The position numbers were made by a program, and so were the translations under genes. From an uncultured Sphingomonas sp. (GTDB taxonomy: Bacteria > Pseudomonadota > Alphaproteobacteria > Sphingomonadales > Sphingomonadaceae): DNA of 40,715 nucleotides. Positions 16,877 to 25,764 of the stretch are shown one piece after another. Each line of letters begins with the position of its first letter. The first letter of the stretch is position 1. The stretch covers positions 1 to 40,715 of the forward strand of contig NZ_CADCWA010000181.1 in assembly GCF_902806285.1 (NCBI RefSeq), written 5' to 3'. The notes under the pieces were generated by a model. It searched no databases. It was not told the origin of the DNA and saw nothing but the letters and a program-made list of their open reading frames with translations.

Positions 16877-18628
16877 CTATCTGGGCCGGGGCGCAGGCGA
16901 CGGGCCGGCGGGTGCAGCCCTGGGCACGTACACATAGGGCGCGACTTCCGACGTGCGCGGCAGGAGCCGCCAGCGGGTCGCAAGCTCGTTCCTCAGCATG
17001 CCTTCCCGTTCCAGCACCATCCATTCGGTCTCGGGAGGACCATCGAGCTTGGGCCAGAAGACAACTTCTCGAATCGGCATTCCAACGGCCCGCTCAAACG
17101 CCAGGAGCGGCGCTGGCGGGGGACGGAACGACTCCGAGTCGTAGGACGCGGTGACCAGTCCGCCGCCCTCGCGATAATGAACCGGGAAGTAGCCGTACAC
17201 GTGCGGTGAGAGCAGCTTGATGCTGAGCTGAACGAGCCGGTTCTCGCGCGCATAGGACTCGCGAAAATGGTGGAAAACGTCGACCCGCCACCCGCTGGCG
17301 TGACCCGCGATATTATCCTTTGGCGCCCACACGTTGAGGTCGACCACGGCAGATCCGGGCGGCTGCGGCCGGCGAGCGGCGGCGTAAGCGTCGTACAGCG
17401 TATTGACCTGCCGATAGAAGGCGAAGTGGATCAGGGAGGTCGCGATCAGGCCTCCGACCACGCTGAGCATGATGGCGGCTCGCCAGGCCTTGTTGAGGTG
17501 CAGCACGCCAAAGGCGATCACCAGGGTGAAGAAAGCGAACGGAAGCAGGCGGGGGAGCGCGTTGAACCCCGCAAACCCGAGCGAACCCAGGGTCAAGACC
17601 AGCATCAGCAGAGCGGGCGGCAGCAGCACCGGCAGCGCCGCGACGCGTAGCTCCTTGTCGCGCCACAGGTCGATGACGAGCTTCAGCGCCAATGCCCAGA
17701 ACACCAGCGTGAAGGGGGCCAGGGCGAAGGCCTCGCGCTTGTCGACCGAGAAGATCGGCGAGATGGAGGCCACGTACCAGATCTTCTGCACGAGGCCGAC
17801 AACGGGAGCGGCGCCAGCGTCCGCGAGCACCCGCCTGACCAGGAAGCTGACCACGATGGCCAGCGCCGGAAGCGCGGCGAGCAGCAGCCGCATCGCATCG
17901 CCGGCCAGCCGCATGGCCGCTTCCTTCCAGCGCTGCCCGCCGGACGAACCGAGTGCTTCCCGCAGAGCGATGCCGGTCCGGTAAAGACCGACGTACAACA
18001 GGAACAAGCCGATGCCGACCAGGTGGGTCAGCGCCAGGACGAACATCAGCACCGACAGAACCGCGAGCTGGCGCCAGCCGAGCCGTTCGAGATGCCGGAC
18101 GGCGTAGCCGCAGGCGAGCAGGAACAACGCCTGACTCAGTACGAAATTGTAGAAGCCGAAATGCAGGAAATAGCCGAGCGCAAGCGGCACGGTCAGCAGG
18201 CTGAGAACCGTGTGGTTCCGCCCAAACGATCGCATGAGGTAGTAAGCGGAACCGGCGAACAGGAGAAGAAAGCTGGTGATGAACAGCTTCTCGGCGATCA
18301 GAAAGGGAAACACCCGGGAGAACAGCCAGATCACCCCATAGACCGTGAGGTTGGGCTCAAGGTAATGATTGCGGACGAACACGCGCTCGAACGCATTGAC
18401 GCCCGGCTCGGCGAGCTGGTCCAGCAGGAACACGATGTAGAGATGGATGGGGCCGTCCACCGAGGGGAACCGGGTGACTGCCCAGATCGGCGCCAAACCC
18501 ACCATCAGGCAGACCAGCAATGCCATCCGCGTGGACAGGAGCCTACGAATCCCGCCGCCGGCGTGCCCGACTCGGGCCGGCTTCCGCTCAGCCAGATGCG
18601 CGTCGGCTGCCGCCGCATCGGTACTCAT
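16877..18628 (-). CDS. polytopic membrane protein, possible GT-C type glycosyltransferase
   Basis: 583 aa. About ten hydrophobic segments occupy residues 30-430, followed by a soluble C-terminal domain of about 150 residues. The first loop after the first membrane segment contains FPSVDGPIHLY; an Asp-rich first loop is a feature of GT-C glycosyltransferases that use polyprenyl-phosphate sugars, but this is suggestive only. ATG at 18628 has GAGG upstream; the longer frame to 18841 overlaps the divergent GtrA gene and lacks a good start. Its neighbours (GtrA, UbiA, HAD) support a role in lipid-linked sugar transfer (inference). Confidence 0.65.
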   Translation of the reverse strand: MSTDAAAADAHLAERKPARVGHAGGGIRRLLSTRMALLVCLMVGLAPIWAVTRFPSVDGPIHLYIVFLLDQLAEPGVNAFERVFVRNHYLEPNLTVYGVIWLFSRVFPFLIAEKLFITSFLLLFAGSAYYLMRSFGRNHTVLSLLTVPLALGYFLHFGFYNFVLSQALFLLACGYAVRHLERLGWRQLAVLSVLMFVLALTHLVGIGLFLLYVGLYRTGIALREALGSSGGQRWKEAAMRLAGDAMRLLLAALPALAIVVSFLVRRVLADAGAAPVVGLVQKIWYVASISPIFSVDKREAFALAPFTLVFWALALKLVIDLWRDKELRVAALPVLLPPALLMLVLTLGSLGFAGFNALPRLLPFAFFTLVIAFGVLHLNKAWRAAIMLSVVGGLIATSLIHFAFYRQVNTLYDAYAAARRPQPPGSAVVDLNVWAPKDNIAGHASGWRVDVFHHFRESYARENRLVQLSIKLLSPHVYGYFPVHYREGGGLVTASYDSESFRPPPAPLLAFERAVGMPIREVVFWPKLDGPPETEWMVLEREGMLRNELATRWRLLPRTSEVAPYVYVPRAAPAGPSPAPRPR

Positions 18629-18810
18629 TGCTGCGACCTCACGCTTGGAACCGCAGGGCCTATGCGTTGCAGCACGGCATATGGCAATGAGTGGAGTCCG
18701 AAAGCCGGAGGTCAGCGCCGCGCTGACCTTGGCCATCGTGCCGTTTCGAAACAGCTCCGTCGCATATGCCGGAAGCAAGTGCTTACCCCGCTTGAGGCCG
18801 ACCAGTAGGA

Positions 18811-19269
18811 ATGACCCGATCCATGTCTGACCTTTCGCCAAGCCGGCGCTGGCCGGGCGGCAAGGCCCTCGCTTTGCAGTTGAGCCGCTATGCGTTCGCC
18901 GGATTGGCGCTGACCCTGGGCAATGCGGGAAGCTATTGGGCGCTGACCGATCTCGGCGGCGTGGACCCGATGGTGTCGCTGGCGCTCACGTCCCTGATCT
19001 TTCTTGTGGTGGGGTATATCACCCACGCGCGCTTCACCTTCAGGACCGGCAGTGACGGCCGTCATTGGAGCGTCCGCGGTGCGCGCTTCATCCTCGTCCG
19101 GTTGCTTGGGCTGGGCATCAATCAGCTTTTCGTATGGCTGCTGGTGAAGCGGCTCGGGGGCCCGACCTGGTGGCCGATCGTCCCAATGGTGTTGGTGACG
19201 CCGCTGATCATCTTCGTGCTGCTGCGAAGCTTCGTTTACGGTCGCGGCAACTCAACTGAACCAGCTTGA
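18811..19269 (+). CDS. GtrA-family membrane protein
   Basis: 152 aa with four predicted membrane helices: QLSRYAFAGLALTLGNAGSY begins the first, the second is in SLALTSLIFLVVGYITHARF followed by TFRTGS, and two more follow RFILVRLLGLGINQLF. Matches GtrA, small proteins thought to move polyprenyl-phosphate sugars across the membrane. ATG at 18811; ATG at 18823 is an alternative. Divergent from the large membrane protein and 87 nt upstream of the UbiA gene, consistent with a lipid-linked sugar pathway. Confidence 0.85.
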   Translation: MTRSMSDLSPSRRWPGGKALALQLSRYAFAGLALTLGNAGSYWALTDLGGVDPMVSLALTSLIFLVVGYITHARFTFRTGSDGRHWSVRGARFILVRLLGLGINQLFVWLLVKRLGGPTWWPIVPMVLVTPLIIFVLLRSFVYGRGNSTEPA

Positions 19270-19356
19270 GACATCTGGCGTTGATCCTCGCGGGCATGAC
19301 CGTCTTCAAATAACCGCGCGACCTGCTATCCGGTGCGCACCACTCAGGGGTTCCCG

Positions 19357-20346
19357 ATGAGCGTTCAGGTGAGTTCGGCCGCCGTTCCCGGACGGCAAGC
19401 TGCAAGTTGGCGCGAGTATCTGTCCGTGGCGCGCCTGGACCACGTCACCAAACATGTGTTCGTCCTACCCGGCGTGATGCTCGCCTTTCTGCTGCGGGGA
19501 GTTCAGACCGACAACATCCTGCTGATGGCTTTGCTCGGGCTGATCGTCGCGGTGACGATTGCGTCCGCCAACTACACCATCAACGAATATCTCGATCGCG
19601 CCTCCGACCGGCATCATCCGACCAAGTCGGCGCGCGCCGCGGTCCAGACCGAGATGTCGGGAACGGTGATCTTCGTCCAATGGCTGGTGCTTCTCGGAGT
19701 GGGGGTCACTGCCGGCTATCTCGCTGGAAAGACGATGATGATTACCGCGGTGCTGTTCGCGGCGCAGGGCGTCATCTACAATGTGCGGCCGCTGCGGACC
19801 AAGGATGTGCCCTACCTCGACGTGCTGTCGGAGGCGGTGAATAATCCGTTCCGCCTGATGATCGGCTGGGCGATCATCGATCCGTCCACCCTGCCCCCGT
19901 CCTCCATCATCCTCGCCTACTGGTTCGGCGGCGCCTTTCTGATGGGCTCGAAGCGCCTGTCCGAATATCGGGAGATCGTCGCTTCGCATGGCAAGGACGT
20001 GCTGGCCCGCTACCGGAAGAGCTTCCACGGCTACACGGAGATCAGCCTGACGACCTCCGTGTTCATGTATGCGATGTTCAGCGTCGCCTTTCTGTCGATC
20101 TTCCTGGTTAAGTACCGCATCGAATATGTGCTGACGCTGCCCGCCGTGACCATGCTGTTCGGCAAGTATCTCGCGCTGTCCATGCTTCCCGGCTCGACCG
20201 CGCAGAAGCCCGAGCACCTGTTCAAGGAACGCGGGCTTCTCGGCATCGCCGCCCTGGTTGCCGGCTTGTTCGTGCTCCTGACGTTCGTCGACATGCCGAT
20301 CCTCGACTTCCTGACGAGCCAGCGGTTCATCCAGATCAATGATTGA
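19357..20346 (+). CDS. UbiA-family prenyltransferase, decaprenyl-phosphate phosphoribosyltransferase-like
   Basis: 329 aa, about nine membrane helices. The first Asp-rich motif reads ANYTINEYLDRASDRHHPTK (NxxxDxxxD, followed by the HPTK typical of the DPPR synthase branch); the second Asp motif region is KDVPYLDVLSE. DPPR synthases transfer 5-phosphoribose from PRPP to polyprenyl phosphate, the entry to decaprenylphosphoryl-ribose/arabinose. ATG at 19357 follows AGGGG by 7 nt; an upstream GTG at 19333 is less likely. Its end overlaps the HAD phosphatase start by 8 nt. The branch assignment is from motif memory. Confidence 0.78.
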   Translation: MSVQVSSAAVPGRQAASWREYLSVARLDHVTKHVFVLPGVMLAFLLRGVQTDNILLMALLGLIVAVTIASANYTINEYLDRASDRHHPTKSARAAVQTEMSGTVIFVQWLVLLGVGVTAGYLAGKTMMITAVLFAAQGVIYNVRPLRTKDVPYLDVLSEAVNNPFRLMIGWAIIDPSTLPPSSIILAYWFGGAFLMGSKRLSEYREIVASHGKDVLARYRKSFHGYTEISLTTSVFMYAMFSVAFLSIFLVKYRIEYVLTLPAVTMLFGKYLALSMLPGSTAQKPEHLFKERGLLGIAALVAGLFVLLTFVDMPILDFLTSQRFIQIND

Positions 20347-21034
20347 TTGGGCCCGGATCAGGCTCGTAGCCTTCGATGTCGACGGGACATTGTACGCGCA
20401 GCGGCCCTTGCGGTTGCGGATGGCTGCCGCCCTGGCCGCTCATACTCTGAGCAGGCGCAGCCTCCGCACCCTCGCCGTGCTCAGAAGCTATCGCACGCTG
20501 CGCGAAGAGCTTGGCTCCGCGGAGACAGCCGACTTCGACCGCCTGTTGCTCGCAGAGGTCGCGCGGCGGCACGGGCTCGAACCGGAGGCCGCGGGCCGTT
20601 TGGTCGCCGAATGGATGGAGGACCGGCCGCTGGGCGCTCTCGCGGGGTGCCGATACCCGGCGATCGATCTCCTGTTCGACCGCGTGCGGCGTTCCGGTCG
20701 AACGATCGGGATACTCTCCGACTACCCGGCCCGGGACAAGCTGGCGGCAATGGGATTGGAGGCCGACCATCTGGTGAGCGCAGGCGAGGTGGGATTGCTC
20801 AAGCCGCATCCGCGGGGGCTGCAACGGCTTATGGAGCTGGCCCGGACGACCCCGGAACAGACGATCCTGATCGGCGACCGGCTCGATCGGGACGCCGAGG
20901 CTGCACGGCGCGCGGGCAGCGCGTGCCTGCTGCGCTCAACCAAGCCTGTTCCGGGCGTCGGCACGTTCAAACGCTTCGACGATCCGATCTTCGCGGGGAT
21001 CGACCAGCCGGTAAGCGACGCGGATCTCGCCTAG
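20339..21034 (+). CDS. HAD-superfamily phosphatase
   Basis: 231 aa. All four HAD motifs are visible: I FDVDGTLY, II ILSDYP, III Lys in LLKPHP, IV IGDRLDRDAEAA, with an alpha-helical cap between I and II. Overlap by 8 nt with the UbiA gene indicates coupled translation. In actinobacterial DPR synthesis, phosphoribosyl-polyprenyl-phosphate must be dephosphorylated; this HAD protein is a natural candidate for that step (inference). No signal peptide, so cytoplasmic. Confidence 0.85.
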   Translation: MIDWARIRLVAFDVDGTLYAQRPLRLRMAAALAAHTLSRRSLRTLAVLRSYRTLREELGSAETADFDRLLLAEVARRHGLEPEAAGRLVAEWMEDRPLGALAGCRYPAIDLLFDRVRRSGRTIGILSDYPARDKLAAMGLEADHLVSAGEVGLLKPHPRGLQRLMELARTTPEQTILIGDRLDRDAEAARRAGSACLLRSTKPVPGVGTFKRFDDPIFAGIDQPVSDADLA

Positions 21035-21077
21035 CGGCGACTGGCGAGCGCCGACGCCCTTCCGGCTAAAGGCCAGC

Positions 21078-22514
21078 TCAGGCCGGAAGCAGGCCGATCG
21101 CCGACCTCAGCCTGGGGTCCATCGTCGCTTGCCGCTCGTGCTGGATCCCGAAGGCCGCCAGGAACATCGGGTAAAGGTCGCGCAACGGAAACGCGTCGGG
21201 CAGCTCCCCGGCCCTGAACGCGGTATCGGCATAGTAGCCGGTGCCGTGGTGATGCGTGTTCTTGTACTGCGCAAAGTCGACGCGGCGGCCGAAATCCTCC
21301 ACCACCAGATTGCCGCGGCGAACCTTCATGGTCTCCGGGATGTGCTTCCCCGTGGGCCGCAGCTGGACGTAGAGGTCCTTGCCCCGGTTCTCGATATGGA
21401 AGACCCGGTGATAGGTGGCATCCGTACGCACCTCCTCGTCCCCGGTCTCCCGATAGAAGATCGGGTCCGTGTCGAAGCTTTCGATGCTCAGGATCTGCCG
21501 CTCTCCTTCGGCTGCCGCCGCTTCGTCCGGGAATACCAAGACGAAATCCTCGGTCATGAGTCGATAGCTGCGCTCGAACTCGATCCCGAGCTCCTGGAGC
21601 ATCTCCGCTTCGTCCTTGAGCCGAAAATAGAAGGTCTCGCGCTCGTGCGGTTCCTGATGGAGCCCGGTCACGATGACCACGCGGCCGTTGGGCAGCGTGT
21701 TCGCATAGTCGACCGCGTCGGCGAGCACCTGATCGTACAGTTTGAGCACGTCAAGCAACGGATCGTCGCCGGATTTCACCAGCCACTCGGGGTTGCGGCG
21801 CTCGCCCCGGTAGGACGATGACGAGAACATGTAGTGGTGTTGCAGATGGGCGCCGCCGTTCAGGAACAGCGTCGCGAAGCCGGGCTTGTGCAGCTTCACC
21901 TGGGTCAGGAAAGCGTCGGCCAGCAACCGGTCCCCGACGATCGCGCGCATCCACTTCTTGCCGCGCACGAACTTCGAGGTCTCGGTCAGATAGTCGGGCA
22001 GCCGGGTCCACTTGAGGTTCGGCGCACCGCCGGTGACCAGGTTTACGATGGATTTCAGCGAAATCCTGTTCTGCGCATAATCATCGGTCACTTGCCGGAA
22101 AGCGTCGTTGATCCGACGAACGCTCGCGGGAGCGTCGACGCGGGTATCGGTCCACGGATCGGGGACGAAGAAGGCGGCCTGCTTGGTGCGGTTGACCGCA
22201 TTGAAGGCCGACATCGCCGCGACCTTCACCCCATGACGCTCGAGTTCGTCGTAGATGGTCGGATGGCTCGTCTTGACGATGTCGCCCAGGCGGAACACGC
22301 TATGGTCCGCATAGTCGAGCCCGGTATGAACGGTCGGCCATTGGATCCACGGGTTGGCGAGCCGATGCTCCTGCTCGGACGTGGTTTCCACATAGCCGTG
22401 GCGATCGAAGAACTTCTTGAAGTTGGGCAACAGGCCGCGTCGCGCATAGTCGGCTATGAAGGGGAAGTTCAGTTCGTTCAACTGAAGACACATCAGGGTC
22501 AGGTCGTTGGCCAT
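21078..22514 (-). CDS. alkaline-phosphatase-superfamily protein (phosphodiesterase/sulfatase-like)
   Basis: 478 aa. Starts MANDLTLMCLQLNELNF, has NPWIQWPTVHTGL (Thr in the position of the catalytic nucleophile), FLNGGAHLQHHYMFSS and VIVTGLHQEPHE (metal-binding His/Glu candidates), and HHHGTGYYAD near the C-terminus. This arrangement fits the AlkP superfamily as hydrolase or transferase of phosphate, sulfate or phosphoalcohol groups. No signal peptide. ATG at 22514 has GGAGA upstream; the 705-aa open frame beyond it runs over the divergent GtrA gene. Convergent with the HAD gene. Confidence 0.75.
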   Translation of the reverse strand: MANDLTLMCLQLNELNFPFIADYARRGLLPNFKKFFDRHGYVETTSEQEHRLANPWIQWPTVHTGLDYADHSVFRLGDIVKTSHPTIYDELERHGVKVAAMSAFNAVNRTKQAAFFVPDPWTDTRVDAPASVRRINDAFRQVTDDYAQNRISLKSIVNLVTGGAPNLKWTRLPDYLTETSKFVRGKKWMRAIVGDRLLADAFLTQVKLHKPGFATLFLNGGAHLQHHYMFSSSSYRGERRNPEWLVKSGDDPLLDVLKLYDQVLADAVDYANTLPNGRVVIVTGLHQEPHERETFYFRLKDEAEMLQELGIEFERSYRLMTEDFVLVFPDEAAAAEGERQILSIESFDTDPIFYRETGDEEVRTDATYHRVFHIENRGKDLYVQLRPTGKHIPETMKVRRGNLVVEDFGRRVDFAQYKNTHHHGTGYYADTAFRAGELPDAFPLRDLYPMFLAAFGIQHERQATMDPRLRSAIGLLPA

Positions 22515-22709
22515 TTCGTCTCCGAACGCGAATTGCGGACTGTTCAGCATGCAACAATAATCCAAGCGATGTCCGCGTTCCACCCGATCTGGGCGCTGCC
22601 GAACCGATCTGCCCTTCCCAGCGGTCCTAAACGTCTGCAATCCTTGGCTGGCGAACCCGCTGCCCCGCCGTGCCGTCCCGGTTCGGCACATGATCTCTGG
22701 AGTTGACGA

Positions 22710-23192
22710 ATGCAGGCGTCCGAACGCCCGGGCAAGCGGCTGGACCGGGAACAGGCGCGGTCCGCTGCCGCCATCAGGCGCGAGCGAAGTCCGGGCGGAC
22801 TGAATGCCGAGGTCCTCCGCTTCCTGCTGGTCGGCGGCGCCGCTGCGCTGATGGATCTTGCCCTGTACCTGCTGCTCAAGCTCGCCGGCCTGCCGGTCCC
22901 CCTCGCAAAGGGCGCGAGCTTCGTGATGTCCTCGGCGGCGGCGTATTTCGGCAACAAGCATTACACTTACCGCCGCGAAGCCAGGGGCCCCTCTTCCGTG
23001 CTGCTGTACGGTCTCCTCTATGCTTGTACGCTGGCGCTCAACGTGCTGGTCAACGACAGCCTGCTCGCCGCGCTGCGGCTGCCGGCGACTTACGAGATCG
23101 GCCTTGCCTGGGCGGTGGCGACCGCGGCCTCCGCGAGCGTCAACTTTCTGGGAACAAAGCTCGTCATCTTCCGCGGGGATCGGCTCCCGTAG
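22710..23192 (+). CDS. GtrA-family membrane protein, second copy
   Basis: 160 aa. A charged N-terminal tail of about 30 residues precedes EVLRFLLVGGAAALMDLALY (helix 1), then AKGASFVMSSAAAYFGNKHY with the family's conserved FxxNkxyTF-like segment, and two further helices ending NFLGTKLVIFRG. ATG at 22710 is 7 nt after GGAG. Divergent from the AlkP-like gene, and the second GtrA protein within 4 kb, implying two lipid-linked sugar carriers or two flipping steps. Confidence 0.85.
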   Translation: MQASERPGKRLDREQARSAAAIRRERSPGGLNAEVLRFLLVGGAAALMDLALYLLLKLAGLPVPLAKGASFVMSSAAAYFGNKHYTYRREARGPSSVLLYGLLYACTLALNVLVNDSLLAALRLPATYEIGLAWAVATAASASVNFLGTKLVIFRGDRLP

Positions 23193-23208
23193 CAAGCGGA
23201 CGGCCTTT

Positions 23209-23242
23209 GTCTCAGGGCTTCAGCTGTCTCAGGGCTTCAGCT
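23209..23242. repeat. tandem 17-bp repeat, two copies
   Basis: GTCTCAGGGCTTCAGCT occurs twice in perfect tandem (23209-23225, 23226-23242), just beyond the 3' end of tRNA-Ser. Confidence 0.8.
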
Positions 23243-23250
23243 CAGACCAG

Positions 23251-23341
<91 letters not shown>

Positions 23342-23472
23342 GCTCTGTCACGAGATGCTGTCCGGCACCCCACCGGCGGTCGCGAGCGGCCCTCTAGCAG
23401 CGGCCGGGAGCCTTGCCTAGCCTCGGGTCGCAACGGCCTTGCTCTCCCGCGGCGCGCCATTAAGTTGCAGCC

Positions 23473-23850
23473 ATGTCTATTCCCGGCCGTTCTTCCTCCA
23501 TGGACCGCGACCCCGTTGCTCCTCCAGTCACCCGGGCCCGCTTCGGGATCGGCGAGGTGGTGCGTCACCGGCTGCTCGATTTCCGCGGCGTGATCTTCGA
23601 TGTGGACCCGGTGTTCGCCAATACGGAGGAGTGGTACGAGGCAATTCCGCCCGAAATCCGCCCGGCCAAGGACCAGCCCTTCTACCACCTGCTCGCCGAG
23701 AACGCGGAGTCGAGTTACGTCGCCTACGTCAGCCAGCAGAACCTGATCCCGGACGAGAATGAGGAACCGGTCGACCATCCCGCGATCGACGGCCTGTTCG
23801 ACGGGTTCGAGCCCGGGCTGTACCGGCTGCGGCGGGAGCACCGGCACTAG
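23473..23850 (+). CDS. hspQ: heat shock protein HspQ / hemimethylated-DNA-binding domain protein
   Basis: 125 aa (116 aa if ATG at 23500 is used). The core from ARFGIGEVVRHRLLDFRGVI through FDVDPVFANTEEWYEAIP, PFYHLLAEN, YVAYVSQQNLIPD and FEPGLYRLR is the YccV/HspQ fold. In E. coli HspQ binds DNA, affects DnaA stability and is a Lon specificity factor. Its N-terminal extension is rich in Ser/Pro. Single gene with no close operon partner. Confidence 0.9.
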   Translation: MSIPGRSSSMDRDPVAPPVTRARFGIGEVVRHRLLDFRGVIFDVDPVFANTEEWYEAIPPEIRPAKDQPFYHLLAENAESSYVAYVSQQNLIPDENEEPVDHPAIDGLFDGFEPGLYRLRREHRH

Positions 23851-23882
23851 GCGGAGGCGCCCGGTCGCGGCCGCGGCTCCGG

Positions 23883-23910
23883 TTGACACCCGCAGGCCCC
23901 TCCCTTAGGC
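23883..23910 (+). promoter_or_regulatory. candidate sigma-70 promoter of rplU-rpmA
   Basis: TTGACA at 23883-23888, 16-nt spacer, TTAGGC at 23905-23910, about 80 nt upstream of rplU. The same TTGACA-N16-TTAGsC layout occurs before the gene at 31395. Confidence 0.5.
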
Positions 23911-23992
23911 GGCACGCTTTCCGCGCGGGGCTGAGCGTCCGGCGCCAGCATGCGCGCGGAAGCGGGATCACCAGACACAAAGAGAAGAACCA

Positions 23993-24550
23993 ATGTTCGC
24001 AATCGTGCGCACGGGCGGCAAGCAGTATCGCGTTGCCCCGGGAGACAAGATCGTCGTCGAGAAGCTGGACGGCAATGCGGGCGACAGCGTCACCCTTTCC
24101 GACGTGCTCCTGGCGGGCAATGGTTCGGACCTCCAGGGTACGGACGGACTGACGGTCGCGGCGGAGATCATCGCCCAGTCTAAGGCCGAGAAGGTCGTCG
24201 TGTTCAAGAAGCGCCGCCGCCACAACTACCGGCGCAAGAAGGGTCATCGGCAGCAGCACACCATCCTGCGGATCGTGTCGGTCGGCGACCACAAGGCCGA
24301 GAACAGGCCGCAGGCTGCCGCTTCGGAGACTTCGGTCGAACAGGTCACTGCGGCCGACGCGGCTTCGAGCGGCAATCCGGCGCCGGCTCCGAAGAAGGGC
24401 CGGGCGCCCAAGCAGCCTGCCGCCACGGGCGAGGCGACCAGCTTCGAGGGCGTCGCGCCGGCCAATGCGGGCACCGCGGCCACGCACGACGTATCGACAG
24501 ACAATGCTCCACCTGCTACGGGCGGCGCAAACGAGACTCCTGAGGCTTAA
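23993..24550 (+). CDS. rplU: 50S ribosomal protein L21 with long C-terminal extension
   Basis: 185 aa; ordinary L21 is about 103 aa. The first 102 residues are canonical ([40 protein letters not shown]). Residues from about 105 onward form a low-complexity tail rich in Ala, Pro, Thr and Glu with one basic patch (KKGRAPK). L21 binds 23S rRNA in the large subunit. AGAGAAGAACC precedes the ATG. Followed after 5 nt by rpmA. Confidence 0.96.
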   Translation: MFAIVRTGGKQYRVAPGDKIVVEKLDGNAGDSVTLSDVLLAGNGSDLQGTDGLTVAAEIIAQSKAEKVVVFKKRRRHNYRRKKGHRQQHTILRIVSVGDHKAENRPQAAASETSVEQVTAADAASSGNPAPAPKKGRAPKQPAATGEATSFEGVAPANAGTAATHDVSTDNAPPATGGANETPEA

Positions 24551-24555
24551 CTGGC

Positions 24556-24834
24556 ATGGCACATAAGAAGGCTGGCGGTTCGTCACGCAACGGCCGCGAC
24601 TCCGAAAGCAAGCGCCTGGGCGTGAAGAAGTTCGGCGGCGAAGCCGTTCGCGGCGGCAACATCATCGTGCGTCAGCGCGGCACGCGCTGGTACCCGGGGA
24701 CCAACGTCGGCCTGGGCAAAGACCATACCCTGTTCGCGCTCTGTGACGGCCGAGTTGCGTTTCGCGACGGCCGCCAAGGCCGCAAGTTTGTCCACGTCGA
24801 GGCAATTATGCCGGCGATCGAGGCAGCAGAATAG
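24556..24834 (+). CDS. rpmA: 50S ribosomal protein L27
   Basis: 92 aa, full length. [41 protein letters not shown] and GKDHTLFAL are the standard L27 blocks; its N-terminus reaches the peptidyl-transferase centre. It starts 5 nt after rplU, forming the usual rplU-rpmA operon, and is followed by a strong terminator. The customary downstream gene obgE is found about 9.7 kb away. Confidence 0.97.
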   Translation: MAHKKAGGSSRNGRDSESKRLGVKKFGGEAVRGGNIIVRQRGTRWYPGTNVGLGKDHTLFALCDGRVAFRDGRQGRKFVHVEAIMPAIEAAE

Positions 24835-24907
24835 GGATCGGTCGAGGACGGGCCGGTCTCCACAAGGGGGCCGCCCAGACCGAGATCCGCGAACCGGATG
24901 CCAAGTC

Positions 24908-24945
24908 AAAGGGAGAAGAGGGCAGCCCCCTCCTCTCCCTTTCTT
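24908..24945 (+). terminator. Rho-independent terminator after rpmA
   Basis: AAAGGGAGA (24908-24916) pairs with TCTCCCTTT (24934-24942); an inner GAGGG/CCCTC extends the stem. A TTTCTTC run follows. Placed 74 nt after the rpmA stop. Confidence 0.75.
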
Positions 24946-25023
24946 CATGACAGGGGCAACCATCTTCTCCCGAAACTGTCACGGAGCCCGGCTAGGCGGG
25001 CGCCGGAGTGGGGAGAAGTTTCA

Positions 25024-25563
25024 ATGTTCGCGCGGACTGCAAGATTGCTGCTCAGGCCAGGTTGGACGGAGGACGCGCCGGCACTGGCAGCCGCCATCGC
25101 CGACGAGACGATCGTGCGAAACCTCGCCACCGCGCCCTGGCCGTACGGCCTCAAGGAGGCGGAAGCCTTTCTTGCTTCGCCCAAGGACCCGCTGCTTCCG
25201 ACCTTTCTGCTGTTCGCGCGCACCACCGGCGCGCCGGAACTGGTCGGGGCCTGCGGGCTCGGCCGGCGGCCATCGGGCGCGGTGGAGCTCGGCTATTGGA
25301 TCGCTCGCGCCCATTGGGGCAAGGGCTTCGCCACCGAGGCGGGTATCCAGCTGATCGAGATCGCGCGCACGCTCGGGTTGGCGCGGCTCGAGGCTTCTCA
25401 CTTCCTCGACAATCCGGCGTCCGGCCGGGTGCTCGAGAAGCTCGGCTTCACCCCCACCGGCTTCACCGCCGAGCGGATGAGCTGCGCTCGCGGCGGCGAG
25501 GCCACCACGCGGCTGCTGCGGCTTAGCCTGGCCGAGCCGGCCGAGCAGAGGATCGCGGCCTGA
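25024..25563 (+). CDS. GNAT-family N-acetyltransferase (RimJ/RimL type)
   Basis: 179 aa. RLLLRPGWTEDAPALAAAI at the N-terminus, acetyl-CoA-binding region GYWIARAHWGKGFATEAG, then ASHFLDNPASGRVLEKLGF, are the standard blocks of RimJ/RimL-like acetyltransferases. Substrate unknown; proteins and small amines are both possible. ATG at 25024 is preceded by GGAGAAG. It is beyond the rpmA terminator and is followed directly by the palindromic element. Confidence 0.88.
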   Translation: MFARTARLLLRPGWTEDAPALAAAIADETIVRNLATAPWPYGLKEAEAFLASPKDPLLPTFLLFARTTGAPELVGACGLGRRPSGAVELGYWIARAHWGKGFATEAGIQLIEIARTLGLARLEASHFLDNPASGRVLEKLGFTPTGFTAERMSCARGGEATTRLLRLSLAEPAEQRIAA

Positions 25564-25761
25564 AGAACCTCCCTGTCGCGCAGCGATGGGATGAGCAGGC
25601 ACGTCATGCCCCCGGCATGACTGCAGATGTCCGGGGGACATCTGCACCTGCCCATGGCAGTCGCGTCAGCGACTGACGGAGGGGTCACGCGAACAGCCCC
25701 AGGCCCCTCCACCATGCTTCGCATGGTCCCCCTCCCCACCGCTACGCGGCAGGGAGGTTCT
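25564..25761. repeat. 198-bp palindromic element with nested hairpins
   Basis: Terminal inverted repeats of 27 bp (25564-25590 and 25735-25761, 3 mismatches; outer sequence AGAACCTCCCTG). Inside are four further perfect hairpins: GTCATGCC/GGCATGAC (25603-25621), TGCAGATGTCC/GGACATCTGCA (25622-25646), CAGTCGC/GCGACTG (25658-25675) and ACCATGC/GCATGGT (25711-25727). It fills the whole gap between the GNAT gene and the hydrolase stop. Looks like a non-coding REP/MITE-type element; multiple genomic copies are expected but not testable here. Confidence 0.8.
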
Positions 25762-25764
25762 AAG

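Noticed and set aside
21078-23195. 705-aa version of the AlkP-like protein
   Set aside because: The extra N-terminus runs across the divergent GtrA gene and lacks a ribosome site; ATG at 22514 has one.
23209-23242. CRISPR-like repeat
   Set aside because: Two contiguous 17-bp copies without spacers; a simple tandem duplication. No CRISPR array or cas gene was seen in the window.
24835-25023. GNAT gene starting at 24898
   Set aside because: That start would run through the rpmA terminator hairpin; ATG 25024 has GGAGAAG and the correct family N-terminus.
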